From Phoebastria nigripes (Eukaryota; Chordata; Aves; Procellariiformes; Diomedeidae), in NCBI GenBank assembly GCA_035582835.1, contig JAYKAV010002662.1, forward strand, positions 3,614,992 to 3,678,991: DNA of 64,000 bases. The letters run 5' to 3'. Under the pieces are notes generated by a model, which made no database searches, had not been told where the DNA came from, and worked only from the letters and a program-made list of their open reading frames with translations. Positions 33,549 through 46,935 of the stretch are shown in pieces. The position numbers and the translations under genes were made by a program. Each line of letters starts with the position of its first letter. Within the stretch, counting starts at the first letter, position 1.

Positions 33549-36500
33549 GTAAAACATCACTTCATCAAAGAAATTCCTGGACTAGTGTTCTGGGAGTGAG
33601 AGGAAATGGAGAATGGTATACCAGAGATGTACTCCGCTCTGTCACATTGTGTATAAACTGTGAAATCGTGAATGTTAAGAAAGCTTACAGGGCTGACCCC
33701 TGACAACCTGGTTCAAGAAGGAGAGTCTCTGTTCAGAAAAAGATCTGGGTAAGGACAACTTATTGATCATGCTCCACAGTGTCTTCCATGTGAACTGAGT
33801 CCAACCTCATTGTGCTTTTGTTGTAATACATTACAATGTCTGAGTACAAATACCGGATCCATAAAGACCCCAAAGCCTATCAGAAGTATGCCAGAATTCA
33901 GGATTTCTCCTTGATCCCTGGTGGAGCAGACTGGAGTGATAACATCTTCACACCTGCCAGTCAAACACCTGACAAACACAGTTCTCCCTGCTGGCACATC
34001 TATTACAGTGAATACTCAAAATACCGAAGTTGTGTAGTTCTTATTAAAAAAAAAAAAGGTTTGGAGCAGCGCCTATCCTACCCATCTGCTAACCTCACAG
34101 CCTTACCGGTCCTCCATCCTGAGGAACCCCTCCTCAGAAGCAGAGCTGGCAGTTGGCATCGTAGCAGGACTCATGGCGGGGTTGTATATGTGTCTGCAAT
34201 GTACAGCAAGATGGTGGGTGCTGCTGGAGCTTTAAGCCAAAATATGTTTTCAGATATGGCCAAGTAAGGCTGTCTGAAGTCTTTGAGGGCTGCATGTACC
34301 TGTCTGAAGGTAAAATTAGGTCTTTGCTATGTTCTGCATGGAACCAAGACTGAAAGTGGTGTGTGAGGCAATTTGCGCAGAGCTTCAGCACATGAAACAC
34401 ATGTTTTCAGGTCACAGTGGCAAGGATCGTTAGTTTAGCTTACGGCCTGGACTTGGTGGATAAATTACTTCTCTCCTCTGCTCCGTAAAACTATTACAAC
34501 AGCCGTTACTACAAGAGAGGCAACACTGTGAAAAAGCCCGGCCACTCTTACCTCTCTGGGTTAACCTGCATGGTCAGTTTTGCAATTCCCTGCATCTACA
34601 GCTGCTTCTTAGGTGTGGCTAAAACCCTGCTCAAACCCCTTTTTTATAATAGGTCTGATGTTGCTATTTACCTATATTCTCCATAATTATTGATACTTTT
34701 TGTTAGGATGTGGTGTGCAATTTACACTTTGTTGCTAATTCTGAAGTTGAAATGAAGACTTATCTTCTACTTAATGAAGAACATCTTCATAACAGTGCCC
34801 CTGAATGGGTAATTTAGAGCTGAAAACCCACATAGCCCTGTCTGTTTTACTAATGGATTGGGTATTTAGTGACAGTACAGATTCAAGAAACTTTTCTTTT
34901 GAGGCAGCCAATGGGGAAGTCAAAGACATATTTTTTATTATCCCTAAACAATGGTAAATCTTGGAGCCTTGGAAATAAATTCCTGCTAAAAGAAATATCT
35001 ATGGCATGGAATCTAGACATTTTCTTAATCTGAGTTCTTAATAAAGTTTATATAATGCATTCATTGTGTAGGGAGATGTTCAGAAAAAGCAAATCAAACT
35101 CTCACTCTAGACAACCACAAAACTATTCACAATTCACTCTGTCTGGACAAATTAAGCCATAAAATAAACTCCCTGATTGCAAGAGCTTCCCCAGAGGCAA
35201 GACATCACCACAATAACAATATGGCCTTTCTTCAACACTCTTGCATCCAGAGAAGTTATAAATACGAGTGTAACAGAGTCTTTTAGTGCCTCACACAGTA
35301 AGAACAGAAGGCTGTGTCCGTGCTAGGCAGATAGGCAAATAATTAACCATTGTTTGACACTTTATGAAAATTAGAACAAATTGAACTTGGGGTTTTTGCG
35401 ATGTTCTTACCTACTTCTGGGCCTATTAATTTGAGAAATAACTATCTTTGAGCTCTTTAATGGGAAAAGACAAGTCCTTTGGTGGGAATGCTCCATGGTC
35501 TCAAGAGTTTTGTTTGGGTTTTCCTACATAATGAATGGCAGGGAGGAAGACTGTGTTGAGAAAGGCATGAAGAAAATCATGTTCTGCTTAATTATGGTAC
35601 TTAAAGAATTTGTTCTTTTTTTAAGATGAAAATTTGATTCATCACAAAGAAAATGTAATTAGAGGGTGTAAGCTTCTGGCATCGTATTTTGTACAGTACA
35701 TAGCCACACCATGGGGAAATGTTGTAAGGAAGGTCCGTTTGTGTTCCACTTACTGGCTTTTCCTCCTTGGAAAGATTCTTTGATGATAAATGTGTTTAAA
35801 AATCCATTACAACTGGTACATTGGGTTGTTTTCAGTTGGAAAGGGGGAAAAAAGCAGCATAAATGATTTTATATTTCAAATGCAATTCATGCTGAAACAT
35901 TCTGCTGCAGTATAATTTAAACTGCAGACAGATTGGAACAANTAATGCAGAACTGCTTTGTTTTAAAATATTGGTATAGATAAAAAATGTATTATTCAAG
36001 GAAGCTCTTTGGGCTAGTTCTGAAACAGAAAATAATGTATGCAGATAGTCTTATATACATATGTAAGTGAGAAATTTGAAGAAGCAGTAGCACATGGGAC
36101 CCAGCTGCAGGCTCATCAGATGCTCTACAGGGATGCTGCCTAGCTTGTAAAGTTTATTTTTCCTTCTTCCTCTTCCAGTTCCAAAGGCCCTTGTAAATAT
36201 TTTCCATCTTTTATCCTCTTCTCTACCCACCGTATTTAGCCCTCCCTTGCCTTTTCCTTCTTAGGCATCCTTGATAAGAATACGATCATTGGTCAGCTTG
36301 CTTACACTATTATTTCTCCTGCTTTTGAGTTCTTCATCCACAATTTGTCTTCAGTGGCCACAAGGAAGATATCTTCTCTGTTCCCTACTGTGGCCATCTC
36401 TATGCCTCGTTAGAGTGTTTTTTGGACTGCTTGTAAGATATTTGGGAGAGAGNCTGCTCTGAGGTCTCTAAAACACACTCATGCTATTGCTTGATCTGGA

Positions 36501-39069
36501 GGGAGCCAGTGTACAGGTCTCCCTTGTAACATGGTGGACATTGCTTCTTACACAAAAGCTCTTCCTGCAGCCTTTCCGTGAAGTCCTATCGTCAAGAAGT
36601 TTAAACATCTTGAGCATCCTGTGTTTGTTCCCAGCAAACAGTCCTGTCCATCAAACAGGTGGAGTAGGTGGATGTTCTCCATTTTCAGAAAGCAATGGTG
36701 ACCTANACAGTTGCGGGGATTACTCTGATTGCTGTTATACATCTCTAAGTGGAAACTCAACAGCAATGACACATTATATTTCTACCCTAGAAGCAGCTGG
36801 ACCTGTTGCACCCTGTTCTTTTTAAAGCAGGGATCACAGCGTTTTATTTTGCAGCACAAACACTTCAAGTGGAAAACAACGAAGTGCAGCCCACTTATAG
36901 TAAATCTTTAGCTCATAGCTCATGGAAAACATGCATTAGTTGTTGACAAGGACTGCATTGTGGTAGATGCTGTATGGTCAGAAAACAAAGAGACAGTGTG
37001 TCTGCAGGAATCTGCGGTGCTATCCTCCCACTTGAGGGCAATATGCTGCCTGAGAAGCTTTCTGGCATCGCTCGCTGCTGGTGGAAATGGCAGCATTGGG
37101 GTTCAGAACTGACACGCTGAAGCATGATGGTGACTGCAGTCTGCTGCTTCCTCCGTATGGCTGCCCTTGAGCTAGCAACAAGCTGAGCCCCCTTACCTAA
37201 CACCCATCACCAAGCACATTTCCCTTTCCGTTCCCATCACATATATAGTATTGAGAAAGGAGCTGGGATTTATCTTCTCCATCACAAGCATCAGGACCAG
37301 TGCTAGCAAACTGTCAGGGCTCATGCTTGCTGGTGGTTCCCTGTGGATTAGAGCCAGGGATCACGGGGGAACTCCGAGCCAGCAGGACAGACTGGGGGGC
37401 AGCTGGGAGCAGCCTCAACCCCAGGGATCAGGCACCTCCATGCAGACAGGCTGAGGCCAGTCTGGGATACTTCAGCAAAAAAAGCTGCATTTTTGCACTC
37501 AGACTTGCTCTGGGAGAGATGGAAGGCATCTGCCATAGGGCTGGCGGGTATTTTTTCAATCCTCTTCATGTCCAGCAGCAGTAGGTAGGCAAAATTATCT
37601 CAAATCCTACGGCCTTTCTCTGCCCCCAACCAGCATATTGGTCTGGTCATGGGTAAATCAGCAGGAGGACAACCTTTGGCAAGTGTCGTCACTGCACCCC
37701 GGCCAAAAATCATAGTGACCCTCCAAGGGAAGCATCAGACGTTGCCCTCTGTGGTGGCCTGAGTTTTAACTTTTCCATCTTCTGTCAATTAATGGCAGCC
37801 AAAGCTGTCTGATTGCTTGAGATGCTCAGGACTAAATGAATCCACTTGCCATTACAATCAATTTTGAGGCCTAAAAAACAAGGCCAGTGCTTTAGCCAGA
37901 AAAGGTATAGAGCTTGCTCTAGGCGTGATTCACACCTATTGCCATGTACTCACATGGGATGAGGCTTAACTAATTCTGGGCTGGTGTGGATGAGGGGTTA
38001 AGATTCTTAAGAGATAGCTGTTGCAAGGGACTGCAAACCTTATAGGCAAGGAGGAATCTCTGTCTCCAAAGTCAATATTGCCATATTTATAGATGACTGA
38101 GAATCTTGTGATAACCTTTCTGTTGGTGAGTAAGAGCTGATGTGGATTGAAGTACTGGAGAAAAAATATCAGTAGGCAACACCACAGAAGACAAGAGAGT
38201 ATATTTAATTTCTGCCCTTGAGAGAACTGGTGATGGGAAGGACATTTCAAAGCGAAGACTGAAAAGGGTGTTAAATTATTTCATCTCCCTGATGTGTTCT
38301 GCTGTACATTTTCCTTCCACCCTTTCAGCCAAAGAAACTGTATGTCAGGTGACATTTTATATAAAAACAGGTCTCAGTAAATAACCAGATAAGGTTGAGG
38401 GATGTCTTTAATATTAATGATGTACGTAAGTACCTTTAATAGGCATGGCAGTAGCTGTAAAAGTCACTGCTCTTTATGAACACCTCAAATTGGCATATTC
38501 TGCAGGATCCTTTTGATGTGTAGATATAATCTGTCTTTGAGCAGTAATCATGCAGCTCACACAATGGTATTAGCATGTAGACCATGCAGTTCGACTCTGT
38601 AAACGCGTTCTGCTGCAGCAGATGGAGTAGCAGCTTGTTTTTGAAATTGAGCTAAAATATAAAAAACTAGAGGCAATTTTTTTGGGGGGGTACTGACTGT
38701 AATTTTGGAAGTTCTCAAGATAGTAAGATCAAGCACCTGGACCCTCTTTAGCTAAAACTTTTATCACCATGAGATAAAAATGTTGATTCATTCTTCCCAA
38801 TATCGGCATTTAAATTTTCAAAAACAGCCAGTTATTTCTGGTGCCCCAGTTTCTAGTTTCCTAGGTTTTTTCCACTATACAGAGACCTATTTTTGCAAAG
38901 AGACACTTCAGAAATCAAACCTCTTCAATGAAATTTAAAATGGACACGCAAAATCCCTAGTTATTTGTGAATAATTCAGGCCCAGATAATTCTAATGTAA
39001 ATATCCATCATTTATCCATATCAGAATCAGTTAATATCAGAGAAACAGTTTAAACTGATATCAATTCAG
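33549..39069. other. Non-coding stretch, no gene recognised
   Basis: Includes a 143-codon open frame at 33836-34267 without known motifs, and several shorter frames at 36.2-37.6 kb. I can assign none of them. No repeat family is evident. Confidence 0.55.
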
Positions 39070-39385
39070 TAATGTTTTAGGTGTATGCAAAAGGAAGGAA
39101 TAAACTATTCATCATGTCCCTGTTGGACAGGACAGAAAATGATGGGATTAAACCCAATGGTTTAGCTTAAATATGAAGAGCAGATTTCTAGTAGTAAGAC
39201 AGTTAGCACNGGAATAGTTTATTGGGGAGGTTGGGTAATCTCTGTTGTTTGAGGTTTTTGTGAAAAGCTTAGGTACCTGCCAAGAATGATCTGTTAGACC
39301 TGGTCCAGCTTTGCCGAAAAGATTGACTAGGTGAGCTCACAGGGTCTTTTTCAGCCTCATTTTCTATCATTCTGCCGATGTATAT
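39070..39385 (+). mobile_element. Old CR1 LINE 3' region
   Basis: The plus strand follows the CR1 3' part: AAGGAAGGAATAAACTATTC, TGTTGGACAGGACAGAAAAT, GGGGAGGTTGGGTAATCTCT, GAGGTTTTTGTGAAAAGCTT, ATTGACTAGGTGAGCTCACA, GGGTCTTTTTCAGCCTCATT, ending in a degenerate TTCTATCATTCTG tail. Frameshifts and a single N near 39210 make it non-coding. It is far more diverged than the copy at 50.65 kb and belongs to an older wave. Confidence 0.75.
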
Positions 39386-39696
39386 ATCATGCTATATGAT
39401 ACATATGTTCTGAACATCATGTATATGATTTAATAGATGTAACTGATTCTATTCCCACATATACACCTATACAGGGCTCACAGACCAACATATGTTGATA
39501 GTTTACAGACATGGCCTGCTGGATGAGTAGTTTCATATTTGGATTTCTAATTTTTCAGATTGTGGAATGAAAGGCTAATCAGGCTAATAATAACGAGGGC
39601 CACTGTATTTGTCAGGTTGGCAAGAGCAAAGCAGATGCAGAGGTTTTGCTAAAGAACGCATTCTTCCTTGTCAGCTCCAAGAAAAGTCTGCAACGG

Positions 39697-39715
39697 GGCC
39701 ACAAGGTGGCAGATG
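39697..39715 (+). promoter_or_regulatory. CTCF-like binding motif
   Basis: GGCCACAAGGTGGCAGATG contains CCACAAGGTGGCAG, which matches the CTCF core CCASYAGRKGGCR at nearly every position. CTCF sites anchor chromatin loops and insulators. This is a motif match only, and occupancy cannot be told from sequence. Confidence 0.4.
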
Positions 39716-40831
39716 AGCTGCAAAGATTACCGATTAATAGCTGCAAAATAAAAACTAGAGTGCAAATGACAAGTTAAAAAAAAGAGAAAGCATTAAGGAT
39801 AGAGTCATTACTGTGCTTTTGGGTGCTTTCCTAAAAAACAGCAGTGCTTCCTATCACATAACAAAGTCAATCAAANACCCCCATCCCCATTGCAACAGGT
39901 TTGGGTTCTAATTGTACTCAATGGTAACTAAATAAACCACAGCCAGTTTTTGGGTAGGCTCCTTGTCTTGGGCATTATTCCAAAAAATTTACTGTGTTTA
40001 GCATTTCACCGATGTTCAGACTGAATCAGTTCAAGCATGAATTAATTTTTATCTGATGCTTTGGAACTGTAGTGAAGAAAAACAAGAGTTTCCTTGAGAC
40101 TGGAGCGTAGCATATACATTGTGTGTTTGTGCTGGAGCCCACACCTGCTTATTTAAATACCTTTATATATCTGATGCTTGTAGCAGAATAGAGAGGAGTG
40201 ATAAAAAATTGGCAGCACCTATTTTCTGCAGTTNAGAACCCATAATCAGAAACAGTGAGCAGGGGATCCTGGTTCTGGTCTGAGCAGTTTGTCCAATGTC
40301 TGGTAGACTCATTCTCTTTCTGGTGGCTCAACAGTATATTTTTCCTGAACTACAGAACATCAGTTCTGCACGACTTACAACCAAGCTCAAAAAAATCCTC
40401 CTGAACTGCTATCATTTTCCTTTTGGGATGGACTAAATTANAGGTACTGTCTGAACCACTTCCCACCTCAACGAACATGAAGGAGACAGGAAACATCCTG
40501 AGCAAGCTCTAATTCATTTCATCCTTTCTCAGACTACACAAGCTAAGCCCCATCCTGCACCTTCAACACATTTAAGGGAAATTAATAAGCTTCCAGGATA
40601 TTTCTTGCTGCTTTGAACTACTGCTTCAATTTTCAGGTGCTATAAAACCCCATGGCCTTCACAGAGAGAGTCGCTGTCAGCATGTGCCTGGTTGGTGTCC
40701 TCTGTCCCTGGCCATCCTGGGGATGAGACCAGGAGGCTCCTGCATGCTGTGATGTGTGTACTGTCATGATGATGCTCAGATGCTGAATGTTCAAAAGAGG
40801 CTGTTTTAGCCCACCCATGGGGATTCAGCAT

Positions 40832-40898
40832 CCCGGAGCTGCCGCGGGGGCAAACAGCCAGCACCGCTCCAGGCGTTTTGCCTGAGCGCTAGTCCGTG
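40832..40898. promoter_or_regulatory. Small CpG cluster
   Basis: Seven CpG dinucleotides in about 70 bases (CCCGGAGCTGCCGCGGGGG onwards) in a window where CpG is otherwise rare. It is too short for a classical CpG island. It may be a small unmethylated regulatory element or a decaying GC-rich insertion. Confidence 0.25.
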
Positions 40899-43800
40899 GC
40901 CAGATCAGATCAAACCAGCCTCTGATAGACACGGCAGACTGATGTACCTGAGAGCCTGTGGAGCAGGCAACACTGCAGATATCCTGGCCCCTTGACACCA
41001 CCAGGTTGACCATCTCCCCATCTTTGCTTTGCAAGTCCTGTTTTACTTGGGTGATTTAAAGACGACCAAGTTCTCCCTCAGATTTTATTCCGAGGCTAAA
41101 CTGATCCTGTTCTTTTAAAAGCCATTTGAAGCACAGAGTAGCTTTCAGACAGTGACAGCCCCTTGCTAGCAGTAATAAACCTAATCGGAACAAAGACATG
41201 CTGCTTGTTAATGGAAATGTTAATAACGGTTCCATTGCTTTTGTAGTTTTAAATAATTTTACTGAATAATTAAACAGCAATTTATTCTTTTTGTTTTGAA
41301 AGCAGCCTTCTCACTCTTCAGCTTGTTTTTGTTATGTTGTTGTTGACTTTCCTGTGTTTGATCTTATGTTTGCTATAGGAAGGATATATACTGAAGTACT
41401 TTTAGAATGTAATAGATAAATGAATTTGCTGCCTCTGGTCTTATGAAAGGCTTTGCAATTATATGAGTGAATTATTCAGTCAGTATTAATTAAAAATTCT
41501 TGTTTAGTAATCACTGGGTTCCATATCTTCTGTTTATTAGTTTTCCTTTTATTACAATACTCTCTCTTAAGTTACTGTCATTAAAGGAACTTTCCAAGTA
41601 TATTCCAGAGGGACCCTGTGACAGTCAGAGTAAGTGGCTGAAAAAAAGATTCCTGTCAATGTTTTTTTAAAGGTTCTTCCTGTTTCTGTTACTTTTCTTA
41701 CCTCATTGTCCTAAGAACAAGAATAGCCGAATTTTCAGAGTGCAAAAGAGAAATGTTCACAGTGCTTCTTGCTTTACGGTTGGTTATGGTGGTTAATCAT
41801 AGTAAATCCAGAATATTTAATGATTAAATTAATCAGAATTCAGCAAAATCAAGAATGCTTTTATACGTTCTCTGTTTCAGAGGGTAAGTATTAATTAGTA
41901 GCTTATACCTATCAACAAATCCAGCTTATAATAGTCAGAGAAGGAAGGAAAAAAGATGTTATGAGATACAGATTTCTGGAGTATCTAAGCTGAACAACAA
42001 GAATGGTAAGTTCCTAGTCTTGTGGTGATGTGAGCATCCGTAGCTTTGGCTGGCTTTGGGGGCATCAAGGGCATTCAGTGCATCTCAGGTGTGGGCACAA
42101 GTTCTGGAAGCATTAAGAGAAGAGTCTAATGGCTCCTTGCTGGAACTGGCACAGCAGAGCCTGGAAGTGCTGATTTTCTCTAAGCTGCAGTGCTTACACT
42201 AATGAGATAAAATAATTTGATTCAGGTAGTATTTGTTCACTCTTCTCCTTTGCATGTCCCAGTTTATCTTGGTTAGTTATTTCTGTCCCTAAATAGCGGT
42301 TCCAACAAAGCCTTATTACTGCAAAGGATGTGTTTTTCATAGTTATCACAAACCTTATAAAAATCAAGTGCTCTTTTTTAATCAGCTCTTTTGATATTAC
42401 TTTCCAAAAATGAACCCACTAGGATTTGCCATTCAGTGAATTGTTTTCTTAGGGGAGAATGACATATATTATTAGCTTTATTGACCACATCACTTAGAGT
42501 ATTTAAAAGTTTAAGCAGCAGGGAAATGGCAGTTAAGAAGTTACGAGGAGTGCACAGTTTGTTAAGCCTTCTGGACATTCTCAGTCTCTTGAATCGTGTT
42601 TCAAATTTTGTCTGACATCCTGAATGAAGTCAGTATTCTTTTGGAAAAGCTCAAACAGCAAGACCCTGTGCAGAAGATTTACTTGCGTAGATGTCTACAT
42701 CTAAACTCGTCGTCCTTGCCTTCCTTTACAGACACCAGAGTCTAAACATGGGACTTGTAGGGTGTTATTCTTCTCATCCTAAAATAATTTAAATGAATCA
42801 CTTCCTTGCAGTGTCTAATTCTTCCTGCTGACCATAAAGAGACACTGAGGTATTAGTTTGGCAGCTGGCATCCTTTCTGTGGATGTTTCAAGTCAGATGA
42901 AATCCCACCCACATAGACTTTGTGAGACAAAGCAGGAAGACTTTGTATAATACGGCATCAGGAGAACTTAAATGGTGTAAAGCTAGGTTCATTGTATGAG
43001 TCAGTGATGCTATTGTCGAGGTTTGTGGAATAGCTAAATCAACGTCATGAATACAGTATCAGACTTTTTGCATATTTATAGTTACAACACTGTGATTAGC
43101 TATAATATTATGCCATAGTTACAATAGTAATATTACAATTATGAGTTATTATGTTAGGATGTATTTCCTAGGTCAGAAAAAGGAGGAGAAGCTATCTCTA
43201 TAAGACTGAACTGAAATCATTACTGACTTAAAAGTCTATGTGCTTTCTTTATGGATCAGGTTTAAACATAGTATTTATAATTTAAAATGGGGATTCATGA
43301 ATTTTTGCTCGGAGTCCTATCTGGGGGATCTCAAGTATCTCATATACATGTTATAAAGTGCTAATGTGATACCCCACTTGAGAACTGAAGTGGAGAAGCT
43401 CTGGCTTGATAATAGCTGTGGCTGAACATTATCTCCATGTTATACCCTACTGCATGTTAGCTACACGCTAGAGTAAATTGATATAGCACTTTGAAGGGAA
43501 GTTTTTTCTGCCATTATAGGCCTGCAGTGCACATGAAGACCTGCCACGCTGACGGGCAATGGAATGGAATGGAGACAATACCAGAAGATGGGGATGACAA
43601 TCATGGTTCTTGGCAATTTTGGTAGAAGACATCTTGAAAATTAGGTTATTGCTAAATCTATCTAACATCTGCATTCCTACAACTGCCTACATAGAAATGA
43701 AAGCATGAATGCAGGAATCTGTGAAAGGAATGGCATGTTATAGCCTTGGAAACTGTTATAAGTGAAACTTCGAAGAAGGTAAAGTGAAGGAGATGATGGA

Positions 43801-45144
43801 TTGGGAATATGTTCCCACTGATCCTGGCAACCTGTACATGTCAGAATCCATCATTAGAGAGCATTTCTTGTCTCAAACTCCTATTTATCTTTCCTGTAAG
43901 GAACCTGCAAGAGAATACTTATAGTATATTGTAGCAAATGAAAGATTGCCAAAGTTGATTAGCTGGAGTTAGCCTTCTAGCCTTCTCTATATAGTTTTTA
44001 TTGGAGTCCTGAAATTAATTTTATGTCCTTTGGTATTGTTATTTCCATTTCTTCAAGTGACAGACAATACAAGAGATGGGATTTTCACAGATGTAGTGTA
44101 TGTATACTTTTCCTTTGCTTTCTTCTCTCTGGATAGTTCCGTTTTGCAGTCAATAATGTTTTATCCAGGTATGAGATGACTCCTCTATGAGTCATTGTTG
44201 TACAACACTGATAAGATGTTATCAACAGCTGAATCAGTAGCATATTGGTTTTTCTTTTCGCATCCTACCTACACTACAGACCAAAGATACATGTCAGTTG
44301 AAAACATGTCCATTCAGTGGAGATGTTCTTATATAAATCTTTATTATCTGTTTTTTTTTTTTCTGTATTATCATTGCAGCCAACCCTTTGGTCAAAACCT
44401 CCTCAGACTAGCTTTTATAATATAGAAAATATAGACCAGCAATTACAATATTCTCCATGCCAGTGTAGCTGGCCACTTTTCAAAATGCAGTGATACCACT
44501 TGCAATTGACTTCTACAACAGGACTCTTCCTCTGGGACTGTTGCTGGATGAAGATGCTGGGAGACAGATTTAGACCCTTTGCCTGCAACTATTCTAAGGA
44601 ATTAAACTTGCCTGGGACTGGCACAATGTTCAAGTGGTACCAAACAGCCCATGTCCATATTGCCAGGTTCTCTTAGTCTCCAAAGTAATCTACTGGGAAT
44701 GGCCAACTGTGCCCAGGAATCTTGTGAGGTTCTGGGAGACATTGGTCAAAGCTGCCCTTGGAAGCATTCTGACAGTGTACCAGGATGGACAACATTTCAA
44801 AGTCTGGGAACATTCCCTGGCATTTTTCAATTTAGTAGTAGAGATACAGCTTTTGTGATAACCAGTTACATATATTTTGATATCACAAATGCCAGCACTC
44901 AAAAAGCTACCTCTACCTGCAAAGCTTAAAGAGTTATGTGCCAGTTACATATGCTGCCAGTAAAAACCCTAGGTTTTATAGTCTCTGAGGCTGAGGATTA
45001 GAGGAAGAATACATGATTCAAGAATTCAGGAACTAAATTGTTCTATTAGATATCATCCCTTTTAGAAAAATGCCTCTAAAAGCCAGAGTTCACATCTTTC
45101 CTCAGCTGCCTCCATACACAGATACAGCTGCCTCCCTTCAGACA

Positions 45145-45225
45145 TTGTGGCTATTGGTGGGAATTAAATCCATGACCTTCAATACCAAAAGAGTAAGATC
45201 TGAGCCAAAAAAGTAAGCCTTTTAT
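45145..45225 (-). repeat. tRNA-like SINE relic
   Basis: Read on the minus strand, TTGGCTCAGATCTTACTC fits a tRNA A box (TAGCTCAGTGGTAGAG-like). About 25 bases later GGATTTAATTCCC fits a decayed B box (GGTTCGATTCC). The spacing and the intervening sequence resemble the tRNA-derived head of an old vertebrate SINE. It cannot fold as a working tRNA and has no intact B box. Confidence 0.4.
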
Positions 45226-45350
45226 CTGTAAGAAACCAGTGGACTATTACAGACACTGGGGCTCACTATTAGATGAAGGCATGATTATACACTAAGCCAG
45301 CGTATTATTACACTTTCATTTCCTCTGCTGAAAGGTNTATTATCCTCTCT

Positions 45351-45424
45351 GTGAGCATGATCTAATGTCTGTTGAAGTCAGTGTGAGCTTTTCATTGAGT
45401 TTAATCGGCTCTGAATCATGATCT
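45351..45424. repeat. Palindromic 'ttgaagtcaatgg' interspersed repeat
   Basis: Arms GTGAGCATGATCTAATGTCT...GTTGAAGTCAGTG and ATTGAGTTTAATCGGCTCTG...AATCATGATC are imperfect reverse complements around a short centre. This is the layout of a hairpin-forming, MITE-like repeat very common in turtle and crocodilian genomes. The copy here is nearly full length though diverged. Confidence 0.5.
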
Positions 45425-46718
45425 AAATGTGTGAGCCTGTTCATACCAGCTAGAATTAAACAGGGTATAAGAAGTATAAAGAGGTGATCTTTAAATATCT
45501 ATATATTTATCTCTAAATCTACCACTATATATACATCTATTTTCCATGTAAACACTGTTTTGGACATAACAGAATAGCTATCTGAAGGTGATAACACAAT
45601 GTGTGAAGGAATCCAGCCTAAATTTAATCAAGGGGTTGTAAAGGGCAACTTGGGTAAAACTGATACAAAGATAAAGGAGATTTGTGGGTGAAAGGAAAAG
45701 AGGAGACAGGAGTTCTCAAGAGTAACCTTCCCAAAGAAGGGAAACTGAGACGGAGTTTCATGGTGGGTGGTTTTCCTTCTGTTGCTCTGAATAACTTGGC
45801 TATCCTAGTTCTGATAAACACATTCTCTTACAGCAGCTTTTTTACAATCAGCATATATTTGTTTGAGGTTTATTTTCTACTTTTTCTTTCTCTGTTACTG
45901 CAATGAATATATGTTTTTTTCTCCCTCTGAGTATTTTCCTCAGATATTTTGGCCACTGATTTCATTACAGTTCTAAATAGAGCATCAGAGGGGGGGACTC
46001 ATCTCAGCTGACTTTAGCCACACAAAGGAAGTCATCTGTTCTAGGTAAGACATCTAAGCTCACCCTTTAATCAATGGAGAGTGATATCAGCTCCACAGAA
46101 AAATGTATACCACACACCTTAGACACTTAGGATGAGATGAAACTCTTCTTTGGAAGATGCCTGTCAGCTTGCAGAAGGCTCATGAGCCACTTACGCCTGT
46201 GAGAGGTCACACGCTGGTTCTCTGCCTCTATACCTGCGAGGTCCCAGGTCTTCCCTGTTCTAGCCTTTAAATATCTAATTCATATCTAATTGAACAGCTC
46301 CTACCTATGANCCTTCCTGAGCAGCTCCATCAGTGGGCTGGTTCGCGTTTGCCACTTTACCATGCACTGAGGTTCACCATGAATGCCTTAAACCCATACA
46401 ACAGCGAGTGTGACAGCTGTCATTAAAGGCTGGTTCTCTGAAGGTAGAGTGGGTCTGATCCAAATCCATCGACAATGAATCAGCACTCTGAGGCTGTGCA
46501 AATAATATGGAAAATCATCTCATCTTTCTAATCCCGGACCATGTGAAATAGGCCCCAAAGTCTGAATATTTAATTATTTGAAATTGTTGCCAGAGGACAA
46601 TGCTCTTATAAGGACAAGACTGAGGCTTTAGGATGGTTTTATATGGCAGGAAAAGGGCTCTCAGTCATCTTCAAATACTTGTCCTGAATCTGTTCGGTCT
46701 ACTTATACTACTGTGTAT
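45425..46718. other. Non-coding stretch, no gene seen
   Basis: AT-rich with a TATATA-rich segment at 45495-45540 and a short direct repeat (ATATCTAATT twice near 46270-46290). No gene. Confidence 0.6.
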
Positions 46719-46935
46719 AATAATGGCCACGTTGATCAAACCAAAGGTTTTTCTAGCACTTCATCCTATGGCTGACATTCGATAGGCACTGATATTCAGG
46801 AAACACTTAGGAGACCAACATAAATTGTATATAGAGCTGTCCTGCTGTATGTACCCCTTAGCTTCTGTTAGTCAACAGTTTAGGAAATTTCTGAGCCATA
46901 GGTTTCATAAGTACTGTTATGTTTAACAGCCAGTC
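46719..46935 (-). mobile_element. Ancient CR1 LINE 3' end
   Basis: The plus strand shows the antisense CR1 terminal part: AATGGCCACGTTGATCAAAC, CAAAGGTTTTTCTAGCACTT, then AAATTTCTGAGCCATAGGTT near the far end. This is the same 3' module as at 17980 and 61810, here about 215 bp long and strongly diverged. Confidence 0.6.

Larger units (their letters stand above)
39386..45144. other. Non-coding stretch with two candidate regulatory spots
   Basis: No gene recognised. It contains the CTCF-like motif at 39697 and the CpG cluster at 40832 listed separately. At 41160-41300 there is AT-rich sequence with several TAAT cores. Confidence 0.55.

Noticed and set aside
36271..36825. Two consecutive open frames as exons
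   Set aside because: No splice signals joining them, Ns inside both, and no recognisable protein.
41881..42004. Acceptor at 41880 and donor GTAAGTT at 42005 as an exon
   Set aside because: All three frames have stops, and a second GTAAGTA lies only 2 bases after the acceptor; a non-coding exon cannot be excluded but has no support.
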